Source of the DNA: an uncultured Eubacteriales bacterium
GTDB taxonomy: Bacteria > Bacillota > Clostridia > Peptostreptococcales > Anaerovoracaceae
Direction: 5' to 3'
Assembly (NCBI GenBank): GCA_902786815.1
Contig: CADADV010000003.1
Location: 1-64,000 of the forward strand
DNA: 64,000 bases
Shown here: piece by piece, positions 9,422-17,951 of the stretch
Layout of the letters: the number at the start of each line of letters is the position of its first letter
How positions within the stretch are numbered: position 1 is the first letter of the stretch
Notes under the pieces: generated by a model
Told to the model about the DNA's origin: nothing
The model's input: only the letters and a program-made list of their open reading frames with translations
Database searches by the model: none
Translations under genes and position numbers: made by a program

Positions 9422-10414
9422 TTATGTCAGATACTGCTCCGCGAGCCGCCTGGCTTCCTGCTGCATCTCCCCAACGACCTCTTCCGGTCCGACGATCTTC
9501 ACCCCGTCTCCCAAAGCGATGATCCACCCGAGGAACTGGGGGCTGACGGCTACGCTCACGGTGATCCGGAATTTGTCGTCCCCCACCGGCGCAATGATGA
9601 TATCTTTACCGAACCGGTCGATCATGACGCCGACCATATCGTTATCTGCCTCTATCGTTACCTTCTTCTCTTCGCCGCCGAACATACCGAACAGGCTCCT
9701 TGAATAGTGCGGCAGATCAAATTTCTGAAACTCCTGCTGCCCTTCCCGCCGCTGATCCAGGATCGAGATGTTCAGCATTTTATCTACCCGGTAGTGCTTG
9801 ATTTTGCAGTCCTCGGCGCTGAATGCTATCAGATAATAGTTCTCATCATCCCACATGAGGCCCCATGGGCTTGTCTGGTACCAGTCCCCGTCCCGGCGCA
9901 GCTCCATCTCCTTGTTCACATTCCACTGATAGTATTTGAACCGGATCTGGCTGTCCGTTCCGATGGCTTCGTGCAGCTTGTCAACGTTGTAGTAAATGCT
10001 CTCGTTCATGGTCTTCACACGCCCCGTGATGAAAACCTGCCGCTGCAGTTTCTTCGCGTCGTGCTTACTGGCAAGCGATTCGATCTTCCGGATCAGCTCA
10101 TTGGACTTTTTATCTGTCATGAACTTGGCCGACTGGACAGAGTCCACCAGCAGCTTCAGCTCCGGCAGTTCGAAATCCCTGGCGCCAACATGATAGTACC
10201 ACTTGCGCCCCACCTGCTCCGTGATGATGTCGATCCCAAAGGTTTTGAGCTCTTCCAGGTCCATGTAGACCGTCTTCCGGTCCGCGTTGACCCCGTACGC
10301 ATTCAGCTTGCTGATCAGCTGCGGCATCGTCAGCCCGTGATCGTCGTCCGTCTCCTCCATGAAGATCTTCACCAGATACAGCATCTTCAGTTTCTGATTG
10401 GATCCCTTCGCCAT
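9422..10414 (-). CDS. HTH/WYL-domain transcriptional regulator
   Basis: The 330-residue protein has an N-terminal DeoR-type winged helix (about 8-70, with a DRKTVYMDLEEL segment) and a central WYL domain (about 150-230). A C-terminal WCX-like extension follows. WYL domains sense small ligands or nucleic acids and often control stress, repair or defence genes. The ribosome site GAGAGG precedes the ATG. It stands alone, 121 bp from the SipA-like gene, so its target is not evident. It could act on the adjacent surface locus, but nothing in the sequence proves that. Confidence 0.85.
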   Translation of the reverse strand: MAKGSNQKLKMLYLVKIFMEETDDDHGLTMPQLISKLNAYGVNADRKTVYMDLEELKTFGIDIITEQVGRKWYYHVGARDFELPELKLLVDSVQSAKFMTDKKSNELIRKIESLASKHDAKKLQRQVFITGRVKTMNESIYYNVDKLHEAIGTDSQIRFKYYQWNVNKEMELRRDGDWYQTSPWGLMWDDENYYLIAFSAEDCKIKHYRVDKMLNISILDQRREGQQEFQKFDLPHYSRSLFGMFGGEEKKVTIEADNDMVGVMIDRFGKDIIIAPVGDDKFRITVSVAVSPQFLGWIIALGDGVKIVGPEEVVGEMQQEARRLAEQYLT

Positions 10415-10502
10415 CGGTTCCTCTCCTCTTCATTATCTTCTTCTCATGCTCTTCTCAAACAGCGGATGCAAAAGCATTCTGTCCCGTTTTTATCCCACCT
10501 TC

Positions 10503-10532
10503 ATTATAGCACAGTGAAGTGAGCGTGTGGAA
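10503..10532 (-). promoter_or_regulatory. Candidate promoter of the WYL regulator
   Basis: A perfect minus-strand TATAAT (10503-10508) has a weak -35 box TTCCAC (10527-10532) 18 bp away. It lies about 90 bp upstream of the WYL gene start. Confidence 0.45.
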
Positions 10533-10563
10533 GCGGATGTGCTGCGTGGGGCTCCCACAAATA

Positions 10564-10591
10564 AGAAGAGCCGGGCTGACCCGGCTCTTCT
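10564..10591 (-). terminator. Terminator of the aminotransferase/KOR operon
   Basis: A perfect 12-bp stem AGAAGAGCCGGG/CCCGGCTCTTCT with a 4-nt loop lies just after the aminotransferase stop. On the minus strand it is followed by a short T-rich stretch (TATTTG). Confidence 0.75.
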
Positions 10592-10641
10592 GGTGGTGAT
10601 ATGATGATTTAATTGTGATCTGATTTATTCTGATCGCGCGC

Positions 10642-11802
10642 CTACTCGGCGAGCGCCTTCTCGATCCGATCGAAGGCTTCCTTTAGGGTGTCGATGCCGA
10701 CTGTGCAGGCGATGCGGACGTAACCTTCGCCGCACTCGCCGAAGGCGTTGCCCGGCAGGGTCAGCACGTGAGCTTCGCGGAGGATCATGTCTGCCGCGTC
10801 CACGCTGCCCAGGCCTGTTCCCTTGATGTTGATGAAGAGATAGAAGCTTCCCTTTGGCGGGTAGATGACGCTGAGTTTCGGGATCTTGTTGATCCGTTCT
10901 GCAGCGTAGAACATTCTCTTCCTATACTCTTCGACCATAGGCGGCTGCACTTCGTCTCTGTGGTGCAGGGCGAAGATGGCCGCGCGCTGGGAGATGGACG
11001 GCGCTGTGAAGACGACGTTCTCATTGATCTGCTGGACGATCTTGATGATGTAGTCCGGCGCGATGATGTTGCCCACTCTCCAGCCGGTCATGGTGAAGTT
11101 CTTCGAGAAGGAGTTGATGATGATGGTCCGCTCCTTCATGCCCGGCAGTGACGCGAACGGCACGAACGGGTTCTGGTAGCTGAAGGCGGTGTAGATATCA
11201 TCGGAGACGACGATCAGGTCGTATTTCTCTGCGATCTCAGCGATCTTCTGCATGGTCTCCACGGTCAGGCAGTTTCCGGTCGGGTTGCTCGGCGAGTTGA
11301 TGACCAGCGCCTTGGTGCGCTCGGTGATCAGGCTTTCGAGTCTCTCCACATTGATCTGGAAGTCTTCCTCCTCATAGGTCGGAAGCTCGATCGGGATGCC
11401 GCGGGCCAGTTCCACCTGCTGCGGATACGGTGTGAAGAACGGCGCCTGGAGGATGACCTCGTCTCCGTCATCGAGGATGGCTTCCAGCACCAGGTACATG
11501 GCAAGGCAGCCGGAGGCTGCAACGAAGATCTCTTCGTCAACGATGTCCATGTCGTATTCTTCTTTATAAAAATCGATGATGGCCTGTCTGAGTTCCGGGT
11601 CTCCGCGGAAGTCCGTGTACTTCGTATGTCCTGCTTTTGCATCTGCGAAGGCAGCGTCGATGATCCGGAAGTCTGTGGTCAGGTCCGGGTCGCCCAGGGA
11701 AAGATCGATGACGTCGTCAAAGGACTTGGCCAGGACATCTGACTGCCCCATGGCCGTGCTCTGATCCTTCCAGTAGCGTTTTGCGATAAATTTATGCTTC
11801 AT
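10642..11802 (-). CDS. PLP-dependent class I/II aminotransferase
   Basis: The 386-residue fold-type I aminotransferase has the PLP lysine in SFSKNFTMTGWRVG, the SPSNPTG box and a conserved Arg near the C-terminus (GYVRIACT). It exchanges an amino group between an amino acid and a 2-oxo acid in the cytoplasm. As last gene of the operon with a 2-oxoacid:ferredoxin oxidoreductase and a CoA-transferase, it most likely makes the 2-oxo acid those enzymes use. The substrate (aromatic, branched-chain or other) cannot be read from the sequence. The start has TGGAGA 6 nt upstream. Confidence 0.9.
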   Translation of the reverse strand: MKHKFIAKRYWKDQSTAMGQSDVLAKSFDDVIDLSLGDPDLTTDFRIIDAAFADAKAGHTKYTDFRGDPELRQAIIDFYKEEYDMDIVDEEIFVAASGCLAMYLVLEAILDDGDEVILQAPFFTPYPQQVELARGIPIELPTYEEEDFQINVERLESLITERTKALVINSPSNPTGNCLTVETMQKIAEIAEKYDLIVVSDDIYTAFSYQNPFVPFASLPGMKERTIIINSFSKNFTMTGWRVGNIIAPDYIIKIVQQINENVVFTAPSISQRAAIFALHHRDEVQPPMVEEYRKRMFYAAERINKIPKLSVIYPPKGSFYLFINIKGTGLGSVDAADMILREAHVLTLPGNAFGECGEGYVRIACTVGIDTLKEAFDRIEKALAE

Positions 11803-11847
11803 TTCAATTCTCCATTTCTGTGTATGGTGTGTTGTCTTGCGCGCCGG

Positions 11848-13074
11848 CTACCGTACTGCGCCGGATTCCTTCAGCGCGGCGATCTGCTCCTCTGTGTAGC
11901 CCATGGACGAGAGGATCTCGTCGGTGTGCTCCCCGAGCGGACCTGTCGGTTCGTATTCCTTCCTGCCGTAGTCGCTGAAAGAGATCGGAGGGGACGGCAT
12001 CATGACGGTGGTGTGATTCTCATCCGGAAACTCCACCGGCACCATGTATCCGTTCTCGATGGCCTGCGGATCCTTGCTGACTTCCTGCTGCTCGCGCAAA
12101 ATCTCACAGGCGCAGTTGTTCTCGCTCAGGTAATCCCGCCACTCCTGGGCCGTCTTCTTCAGGAAGATCTCGTTGCAGACCTCGATGATGTGCTTGATCG
12201 TATCCTTCTCCTGCATGACGGCGATGCTGGCGTAATCAGGATCGGTGGCGTACTCCGGAATGCCGAAGAGGCCGTACCATTTCTCCCTGTCCATCTCGTA
12301 CTCGTTGCAGTAGACGCCGATCCAGCGGCCGTCCTTGCAGAGGTAAGTCTGGTTGAACGGGTCTGTCGGACGGAGCGGATCCGGGTTCATGTGCTTGTGG
12401 TCGAACTGGGTCTGGACGACGCCGATAGCGTTGCACCAGATACCGTTCGCAAACAGCGAGATATTGACTTTCGTGCCTTTGCCTGTCTTCTCGCGGCCGT
12501 ACAGAGCCATCAGTATCCCGGAAAGGAATGCGCTGCTGGTGGCCATGTCGCCGAAAGCGTAGGTCGGCAGGAACGGGAAGGACCCCTTCGTCTGCCAGTC
12601 GCCCAGCGGGCCGGAGCGCATCCAGAACGCGCTGATGTCAAAGCCCGGATCATTGGCGGACGGTCCCTTGTCGCCGTAGCCTTTGAAGTGGGCGTAGATG
12701 AGCCCCGGGTTCGTTTTTTTGACTGTCTCGTAATCCAGTCCGTTGCGGACGAGGGATTTCTCACGCACATTGGTGACGAAAATGTCTGCATCTTTGATGA
12801 GATCCAACAGGATCTTCATACCCTCTTCTGTCTTGTAATTCAACGAGATAAACTTCTTGCCGCTGTTGTGGATGGTAAAAAGCGGATTCAGATCGTCATC
12901 ATAAGGGGTGTACTCATGCACGCCACCGACACGCATAACGTCGCCGTCAAGGCCTTCGACCTTGATGACCTCCGCGCCGTAGGAACAGAGCATACGCGCT
13001 GTGGTAGGTCCCGCCACTACGGTACTCATCTCAACAACCTTGACCCCCTCGAGTGGGAGTGTGTTCGTTTCCAT
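11848..13074 (-). CDS. Family III (CaiB/BaiF) CoA-transferase
   Basis: The 408-residue protein has the N-terminal EGVKVVEMSTVVAGPTTAR signature and the middle GFDISAFWMRSGPLG segment that holds the catalytic Asp of this family. These enzymes move CoA between carboxylic acids through an aspartyl-CoA intermediate. Relatives in Clostridia (HadA, FldA) activate 2-hydroxy acids in Stickland fermentation. It lies between the KOR gamma subunit and the aminotransferase, so it may pass CoA from the acyl-CoA made by KOR to an incoming acid. A strong AGGAGG precedes the ATG. The exact acid is unknown. Confidence 0.88.
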   Translation of the reverse strand: METNTLPLEGVKVVEMSTVVAGPTTARMLCSYGAEVIKVEGLDGDVMRVGGVHEYTPYDDDLNPLFTIHNSGKKFISLNYKTEEGMKILLDLIKDADIFVTNVREKSLVRNGLDYETVKKTNPGLIYAHFKGYGDKGPSANDPGFDISAFWMRSGPLGDWQTKGSFPFLPTYAFGDMATSSAFLSGILMALYGREKTGKGTKVNISLFANGIWCNAIGVVQTQFDHKHMNPDPLRPTDPFNQTYLCKDGRWIGVYCNEYEMDREKWYGLFGIPEYATDPDYASIAVMQEKDTIKHIIEVCNEIFLKKTAQEWRDYLSENNCACEILREQQEVSKDPQAIENGYMVPVEFPDENHTTVMMPSPPISFSDYGRKEYEPTGPLGEHTDEILSSMGYTEEQIAALKESGAVR

Positions 13075-13109
13075 GTTGCCTCCTAGTAGTATAGTCGTAT
13101 TGCCTTAAA

Positions 13110-13652
13110 TCAAATCTGCTGCGCTGCGGCTTCCGCTCCCGCGTCAAAGGCCGCAACGTTCTTCGGATTGTTTTTGCCTTTCTTTTCGAAGTAATGGTTC
13201 ATGCCGTCTCTGACGTGATCCACATCGTAGAGGTCGGATGCTCCCGCCAGTGCTCCCAGCATGATAATGTTGGTGCCGCGGTGGTTATCCAGCTTGTTGG
13301 CGATGTCCGTGGCCGGCACTTTGATGACTTTGATGTCGTCGCGGTACTTGCGGTCGGGATTCACCAGACTGCTGTTGACCAGAAGCACGCCGCCTGGTTT
13401 GAGCCGTTCTTCAAATGAATCGATCGCGGATTCACTCATGGTCAGAAGGATATCCGGCTCATAGCAGTACGGGCTCTGCAGGTCCTCGTCTCCGATCTTA
13501 ACTTCGCAGTTGGCCGCGCCGCCTCTCATTTCAAATCCATAGGAAGGATACCAGGATACGTTCTTGCCGTCCTCCATGGCGATATCCGCCAGGACCATTC
13601 CTGCTACGAGGACGCCCTGTCCTCCGATTCCGGAACAAATGATTTCGATCAT
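13110..13652 (-). CDS. korC: 2-oxoacid:ferredoxin oxidoreductase, gamma subunit
   Basis: The 180-residue gamma domain begins with the GxGGQG box (CSGIGGQGVLVAG) and contains YGFEMRGG, both typical of Kor/Vor/Ior gamma subunits. It completes a four-subunit cytoplasmic enzyme that oxidatively decarboxylates a 2-oxo acid to acyl-CoA and reduces ferredoxin. The start overlaps the beta-subunit stop in a TAATG junction, so translation is coupled. The symbol follows the KOR-type subunit layout; the true substrate could instead be branched-chain or aromatic. Confidence 0.88.
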   Translation of the reverse strand: MIEIICSGIGGQGVLVAGMVLADIAMEDGKNVSWYPSYGFEMRGGAANCEVKIGDEDLQSPYCYEPDILLTMSESAIDSFEERLKPGGVLLVNSSLVNPDRKYRDDIKVIKVPATDIANKLDNHRGTNIIMLGALAGASDLYDVDHVRDGMNHYFEKKGKNNPKNVAAFDAGAEAAAQQI

Positions 13653-14392
13653 TACTTGTCACCTCCCTTGTCGATGAACTCTCCTAACGGGAGATATTTG
13701 CTTTGGGTCGTCTTGATGTACTCGCAGGCGTCGATCTCCGACAGTTTCCAGTTGGTCGGGCACATGCTCAGCACGTCGATCAGGCAGAAGCCTTCTCCGT
13801 TCATGTTCTTCTCGAGCGCCTTCTTGATCATCTTCTTGGTCTTCTCTGTATTGGCAGGCGTGTTCACCGCGCCGCGGGCGAGGTACGCCATGTCGGTCTG
13901 GCTCAGGATCTTCGTGATGTCCAGCATGCTGCCGTTTTTCTTCTCATCGCGCCCGAAGGGCGATGTGGCCGTCTTCATGCCCGGCAGGGACGCCGGTGAC
14001 ATCTGTCCGCCGGTCATGCCGAACACGCTGTTGTTGATGACGATGGCCAGGATGTTGTCGTTTCTGATGGCGCTGTAAAGGGTCGACTCGATGCCGATGC
14101 TGTATGCGGAGCCGTCGCCCGGGCGGGCGATGACCAAACAGTCAGGCCGCGCGTGCTTGAGTCCCGCAGCGGTGACGATGGTCCTTCCGTGGGCGCTCAT
14201 CACGGTGTTGTATTTCATGGCGAACTGACCGAACTGCCCGCAGGCAACGTCGTCAACGGTCAGCACCTTATTGCTGACGCCCAGTTCCTGGACGGCTTCT
14301 GTGATCACACGGCAGATGATCCCGTGTCCGCAGCCCGGACACCAGGAAGCCTGCTGGTTCATGTCTATATCTTTAGGAATCGTGAAATTCAT
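13652..14392 (-). CDS. korB: 2-oxoacid:ferredoxin oxidoreductase, beta (TPP-binding) subunit
   Basis: About 246 residues from the ATG with AGGAGGTG 6 nt upstream; an earlier in-frame GTG lies inside that ribosome site and is rejected. It shows CPGCGHG near the N-terminus and the thiamine diphosphate motif GDGSAYSIGIESTLYSAIRN with the closing NN about 30 residues later. It binds TPP and performs decarboxylation in complex with the alpha and gamma subunits. It lies between korA and korC in the operon. Confidence 0.9.
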   Translation of the reverse strand: MNFTIPKDIDMNQQASWCPGCGHGIICRVITEAVQELGVSNKVLTVDDVACGQFGQFAMKYNTVMSAHGRTIVTAAGLKHARPDCLVIARPGDGSAYSIGIESTLYSAIRNDNILAIVINNSVFGMTGGQMSPASLPGMKTATSPFGRDEKKNGSMLDITKILSQTDMAYLARGAVNTPANTEKTKKMIKKALEKNMNGEGFCLIDVLSMCPTNWKLSEIDACEYIKTTQSKYLPLGEFIDKGGDK

Positions 14393-14405
14393 CTGCAGCA
14401 CCTCC

Positions 14406-15473
14406 TTAATATCTGCCTAACATTTCTTTAACGTACTCGACGATCTTGAACTCGTTCATGTTGTCCCAGTATTCCCCGTAGAATTCCACCGGGATCCTGT
14501 TTCCGGTCGCCAGAACGATGTCGTCCTTCATCTGTCCGAGGATGTTTCTCTCAACATCCAGGATCGCCTTGACTTTGCCGCCGGCCTCCAGTTCATCGAA
14601 GGCCTTCTGCGGGAACGGCCAGAGGGTGATCGGACGGAGCAGTCCCAGTTTGATGCCCTCCTTGCGGGCAATGGCGATGGCGGACTTGGCAACACGGGCG
14701 CTGGTGCCGTAGGCGACCATCACGATCTCCGCGTCTTCTGTCTGCACGCACTCCCAGCGCTGCTCTTCCGCTTCCATCTTGCCGTACTTTTCGAGGCAGT
14801 ATGCCGGATACTTACGGCCGCCGTCTTCCCAGTCCCAATAACGGTTCCAGATGGCTCTCTGAGGCTCGCCCTCTTCACGAGGCTTCAGAGCCCAGTCATA
14901 GGTGTCTACGTCGTGTTCTGTCATCGGCGGAAGTTCCACTGGCTCGATCATCTGCCCGATGGTCGCATCGGTCGCGATCAGTACCGGGTGACGGTACTTC
15001 TCTGCCAGATCAAAAGCCCCATAGGCCAGATCGACGCTCTCCTGTACGCTTTCCGGCGCCAGGACGATGGTTCTGTAGTCGCCGTGGCCGCCGCCTCTTG
15101 TCAGCTGCCAGTAGTCGCCCTGTCCCATGAAGATGTCGCCCAGAGCGTCTCCGATTCTCTGCACATCGACGATGACCGCCGGCAGATCGCTGCCGCACAG
15201 GTAGGAGATGCCTTCCTGCTTCAGGGAGAATCCCGGTCCTGCTGTCGTCGTCAGCGCTCTCATGCCGCCTGCAGCTGCGCCCAGGAGCATGTTCACGCCC
15301 GCCAGTTCTGACTCTGTCTGTACACAGTCGCCCCCGACCTCATCCATTCTCCAGCAGAGATACTCCAGGATCTCTGTCTGCGGCGTGATCGGGTAGCCGC
15401 TGAAAAACCTGCATCCGGCGCGAAGGCAGGATTCAGCCAGGGCTTCGTTGCCCTTCATCAATACTTTTGCCAT
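14406..15473 (-). CDS. korA: 2-oxoacid:ferredoxin oxidoreductase, alpha subunit
   Basis: The 355-residue alpha subunit has the FSGYPITPQTEILEYL signature and TTTAGPGFSLKQEG, typical of KorA/VorA without a fused gamma domain. It forms the substrate pocket with the TPP subunit. The gene is 14 bp from both neighbours and has a GGAGG ribosome site. The four-gene order ferredoxin-alpha-beta-gamma matches clostridial 2-ketoglutarate or 2-ketoisovalerate oxidoreductases; sequence alone does not decide between them. Confidence 0.9.
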   Translation of the reverse strand: MAKVLMKGNEALAESCLRAGCRFFSGYPITPQTEILEYLCWRMDEVGGDCVQTESELAGVNMLLGAAAGGMRALTTTAGPGFSLKQEGISYLCGSDLPAVIVDVQRIGDALGDIFMGQGDYWQLTRGGGHGDYRTIVLAPESVQESVDLAYGAFDLAEKYRHPVLIATDATIGQMIEPVELPPMTEHDVDTYDWALKPREEGEPQRAIWNRYWDWEDGGRKYPAYCLEKYGKMEAEEQRWECVQTEDAEIVMVAYGTSARVAKSAIAIARKEGIKLGLLRPITLWPFPQKAFDELEAGGKVKAILDVERNILGQMKDDIVLATGNRIPVEFYGEYWDNMNEFKIVEYVKEMLGRY

Positions 15474-15487
15474 ACTTTCTGCCTCCT

Positions 15488-15691
15488 TTAATCCGTGATC
15501 TCAATGCAGTAGTCCGGACACATCTTGTAGCATGCGCCGCAGCCTATGCATTCCTTCTCTTCATCGATCTGAACGATTTCAAATCCCTTGGCGCCCAGCT
15601 CCGTGGACGGCAGCAGCACGCCTTTCGGGCAGACGCTGGTACACAGGAAACATCCCTTGCACCGGCTGAAATCTACTTTGACTTTACTCAT
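15488..15691 (-). CDS. korD: 2-oxoacid:ferredoxin oxidoreductase, 4Fe-4S ferredoxin subunit
   Basis: The 67-residue protein has two full CxxCxxCxxxCP motifs (CKGCFLCTSVCP and CIGCGACYKMCP), so it carries two [4Fe-4S] clusters. It passes electrons from the TPP subunit to free ferredoxin. It is the first oxidoreductase gene in the operon, 48 bp after the hydrolase gene, with an AGGAGGAGG ribosome site. Confidence 0.92.
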   Translation of the reverse strand: MSKVKVDFSRCKGCFLCTSVCPKGVLLPSTELGAKGFEIVQIDEEKECIGCGACYKMCPDYCIEITD

Positions 15692-15739
15692 TGCCTCCTC
15701 CTGTTATCTATCGTTACTGTCATATTTGATGCTATTATA

Positions 15740-16393
15740 CTACGAATCCGACTCGGATTCGATGGCGAACGCTCGGATCGGCGCCCCGTCTGAGCCCTGC
15801 AGCTTCAGCGGCGCGAAGCAAAAGCAATACCGCCTGTCTGCATCGAGGCTCGTGGAATTGTTGAGGTTCTCAACGATCAGGACCTCGTTCCCCAGGAATA
15901 CCGGATGCGCGTCCCACTGTTCCCACCGGGTCGGATCCACATTCAGGAAATCCACCGCCACGATGGATGCGCCCAGCTCCACCAGAAGCTCCGCCGCCTC
16001 CTTGCTGATGTACGGATGATCGTAATAGTCGTCCGCGCCGTACTTCTCAAACCATCCGGTCTGGAGCACGACGAAATCACCGCGTCGGACCTTCTCCTGC
16101 AAAGGCTTCGCATCCTCGGCTGTGATCGCTTCGCCTGCCTTTTTGTGCCGGAGATCCCAGACGACTCCCTCTCCCAGAAAGCGGGAAACGGGGTAGTCCG
16201 TAATATGTTTACCGTCAATCAGAAAATGATACGGTGCGTCGATGTGCGTGCCTGCGTGAGATCCGCACTGCAGATAATCCACATGGCAGTAATCTGCTTC
16301 GTGGGTCATCGCTTCCTTCAGAGAGATCTCAGGATCTCCCGGATATGCCATCATTCCTGAATGGATCGGGTGTGTCAAATCTATAATGTTCAT
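15740..16393 (-). CDS. Cyclase-family metal hydrolase (kynurenine formamidase-like)
   Basis: The 217-residue protein has the metal-binding HAGTHIDAPYHF motif (about 45-57) of the cyclase/kynurenine formamidase superfamily. Members hydrolyse N-formyl amides, lactones or cyclic esters with Zn or Mn. It is the first gene after the sigma-54 promoter and probably feeds the oxidoreductase/CoA-transferase pathway by opening or deformylating the starting compound. If the substrate were formylkynurenine the pathway would concern tryptophan, but other substrates are equally possible. Confidence 0.85.
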   Translation of the reverse strand: MNIIDLTHPIHSGMMAYPGDPEISLKEAMTHEADYCHVDYLQCGSHAGTHIDAPYHFLIDGKHITDYPVSRFLGEGVVWDLRHKKAGEAITAEDAKPLQEKVRRGDFVVLQTGWFEKYGADDYYDHPYISKEAAELLVELGASIVAVDFLNVDPTRWEQWDAHPVFLGNEVLIVENLNNSTSLDADRRYCFCFAPLKLQGSDGAPIRAFAIESESDS

Positions 16394-16427
16394 CTGTGAT
16401 CTCCTGCTTTTGCTTTAATATGTAAAA

Positions 16428-16443
16428 AGCAATCTTTGTGCCA
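16428..16443 (-). promoter_or_regulatory. Sigma-54 (-24/-12) promoter
   Basis: On the minus strand TGGCAC (16438-16443), 5 bp, then TTGCT (16428-16432) match the RpoN consensus exactly in both boxes and spacing. It lies 35-50 bp upstream of the hydrolase start and is oriented toward the hydrolase-kor-CoA-transferase-aminotransferase operon. The next gene upstream encodes a sigma-54 activator. Confidence 0.88.
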
Positions 16444-16490
16444 AACATAGAATGGCTTGATTTCAATGTTTTTGAATGGTGTTTATCTGC

Positions 16491-16514
16491 ATTCTATTCA
16501 TATTTGAATAGAAT
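16491..16514 (-). promoter_or_regulatory. Palindromic upstream activator site for the sigma-54 regulator
   Basis: A perfect 9-bp inverted repeat, ATTCTATTC (16491-16499) and GAATAGAAT (16506-16514), has a 6-bp gap. It is centred about 65-70 bp upstream of the -24/-12 promoter, a usual place for an enhancer site of a sigma-54 activator. It is AT-rich with no T-run, so a terminator for the regulator gene is less likely. Confidence 0.6.
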
Positions 16515-16537
16515 TCCGTTGTATGTGCAAATTTTAT

Positions 16538-17917
16538 TTAATAGTGAATAACTGTATTCTGTTCTGCATAATCCGGGCAGTATTTCTTGATTTTCCGGTG
16601 CGCTGTCGGCTGGCTGACGGACAAAATCTTTGCAACTTTTGTGGAACTTCTGCACTGTTCCCATGCTTTCCTTATGATTTCCCCCTCGATGGCTTCCATA
16701 TGCGCATTCAGGTCTATTCCCTCGAAGACGTCCATGATCTGTTCCGGATTTGTCACATCCATATTGCCGAAGGCGATTTCTTCGATGGTATCGCCGCGGG
16801 TCATCATGGCGGAGCGTTCCACAACATTGGACAGTTCGCGCACGTTCCCCGGCCATTTGTACTGCTGCAGCTGCTTCAGAGCGCCGGGTCCAAAGGTCTT
16901 GTCCTGACCGTATTTCCCGTTGAACTTCTGCAGGAAGTACTCGGCGAGCGGCAGGATGTCATCTTTTCGTACTGCCAGAGGCGGCACATCCAAATGTAGC
17001 ACGTTCAGTCTGTAATACAGATCCTCCCGGAACTTCCCTTCCCGCACCAAAGCCGCCAGATCCCGGTTCGTCGCCGTGATCAGACGGAAATCCACTTTCT
17101 TTTCTTTTGTCCCGCCGACGCGGGTGACCGTCTTGTCCTGGATGACCTTCAGCAGCTTCGCCTGCAAAGGCAAAGGCAGCTCGGAAATCTCATCCAGAAA
17201 CAATGTGCCCTTATCGGCCAGTTCCACAAAGCCTGCCTTGCCCTTTTCGGATGCTCCCGTGAAGGCTCCCCGCTCATATCCGAACAGTTCCGATTCCAGC
17301 AGCGCTTCCGGGATGGCCGCGCAGTTCACCTCGATGAACGGGCCGTTCTTTCGCTCGCTCTGCCGGTGGATCTGCCGTGCGTACATCGTCTTGCCTGCTC
17401 CGGACGGGCCTGTCAGGACGACATTCGCATCGTATGCCGCCATGGTGCTGACACTTTCCATCATATCGCGGGCTTCTTTTGACTCTGCAATGATCTGATC
17501 GGCTTCGCTTCCGCTGCGGAGCCGGTTCAGCTCCTCACTGTACTCTTTGACCTGCTTTTGCAGCTGCACCATCTCGGTGATATCCCTGGAATAACTGATG
17601 ACGAAGCGGATGCTGCCGTCATCATTGAATACCGGGATCCCAGTTACCAGAATGATCCCGCCGACGTTGTTCTCCTGCTGCAGGCTGATCCGCGTTTTTT
17701 CCTTCAGTACGCGGGAAACGATAGACGGCTTGAAATAGCCCTCTTCCTCAAGCTGAAAAACGGTCTTCCCCAGAGTCTCTTCTTCGGTCAGTCCGTACTG
17801 TTCTTCGAAGGAAGAACTCACAGCGATGATCCTGCCCTCCCCGTCGCTGATCAGCAGATCATCATGGGTCGCCTCCAGGATCAGATCAATGTTATCGATC
17901 AGTTCCTTTTGTTTCAT
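16538..17917 (-). CDS. PAS-domain sigma-54-dependent transcriptional activator
   Basis: The protein is about 459 residues from the ATG preceded by AGGA. An N-terminal PAS sensor domain (about 10-115) is followed by a short coiled coil. Then comes an AAA+ domain with GPSGAGKT (Walker A), GAFTGA (sigma-54 contact loop), Walker B (GTLFLDEI) and the NVREL region. A Fis-type helix-turn-helix ends the protein (VAKILSVSQPTAHRKI). It activates RpoN promoters when its PAS ligand or redox signal is present. The perfect sigma-54 promoter and palindrome just downstream make the kor operon its likely target. There is no response-regulator receiver domain. Confidence 0.92.
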   Translation of the reverse strand: MKQKELIDNIDLILEATHDDLLISDGEGRIIAVSSSFEEQYGLTEEETLGKTVFQLEEEGYFKPSIVSRVLKEKTRISLQQENNVGGIILVTGIPVFNDDGSIRFVISYSRDITEMVQLQKQVKEYSEELNRLRSGSEADQIIAESKEARDMMESVSTMAAYDANVVLTGPSGAGKTMYARQIHRQSERKNGPFIEVNCAAIPEALLESELFGYERGAFTGASEKGKAGFVELADKGTLFLDEISELPLPLQAKLLKVIQDKTVTRVGGTKEKKVDFRLITATNRDLAALVREGKFREDLYYRLNVLHLDVPPLAVRKDDILPLAEYFLQKFNGKYGQDKTFGPGALKQLQQYKWPGNVRELSNVVERSAMMTRGDTIEEIAFGNMDVTNPEQIMDVFEGIDLNAHMEAIEGEIIRKAWEQCRSSTKVAKILSVSQPTAHRKIKKYCPDYAEQNTVIHY

Positions 17918-17951
17918 ACTGTCATCCTGTCTCCAATGCAAATCCTAAGGC

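Noticed and set aside
11794-13086. 430-residue plus-strand ORF
   Set aside because: It is antisense to the CoA-transferase gene, has no ribosome site and no domain; it is a shadow of codon bias.
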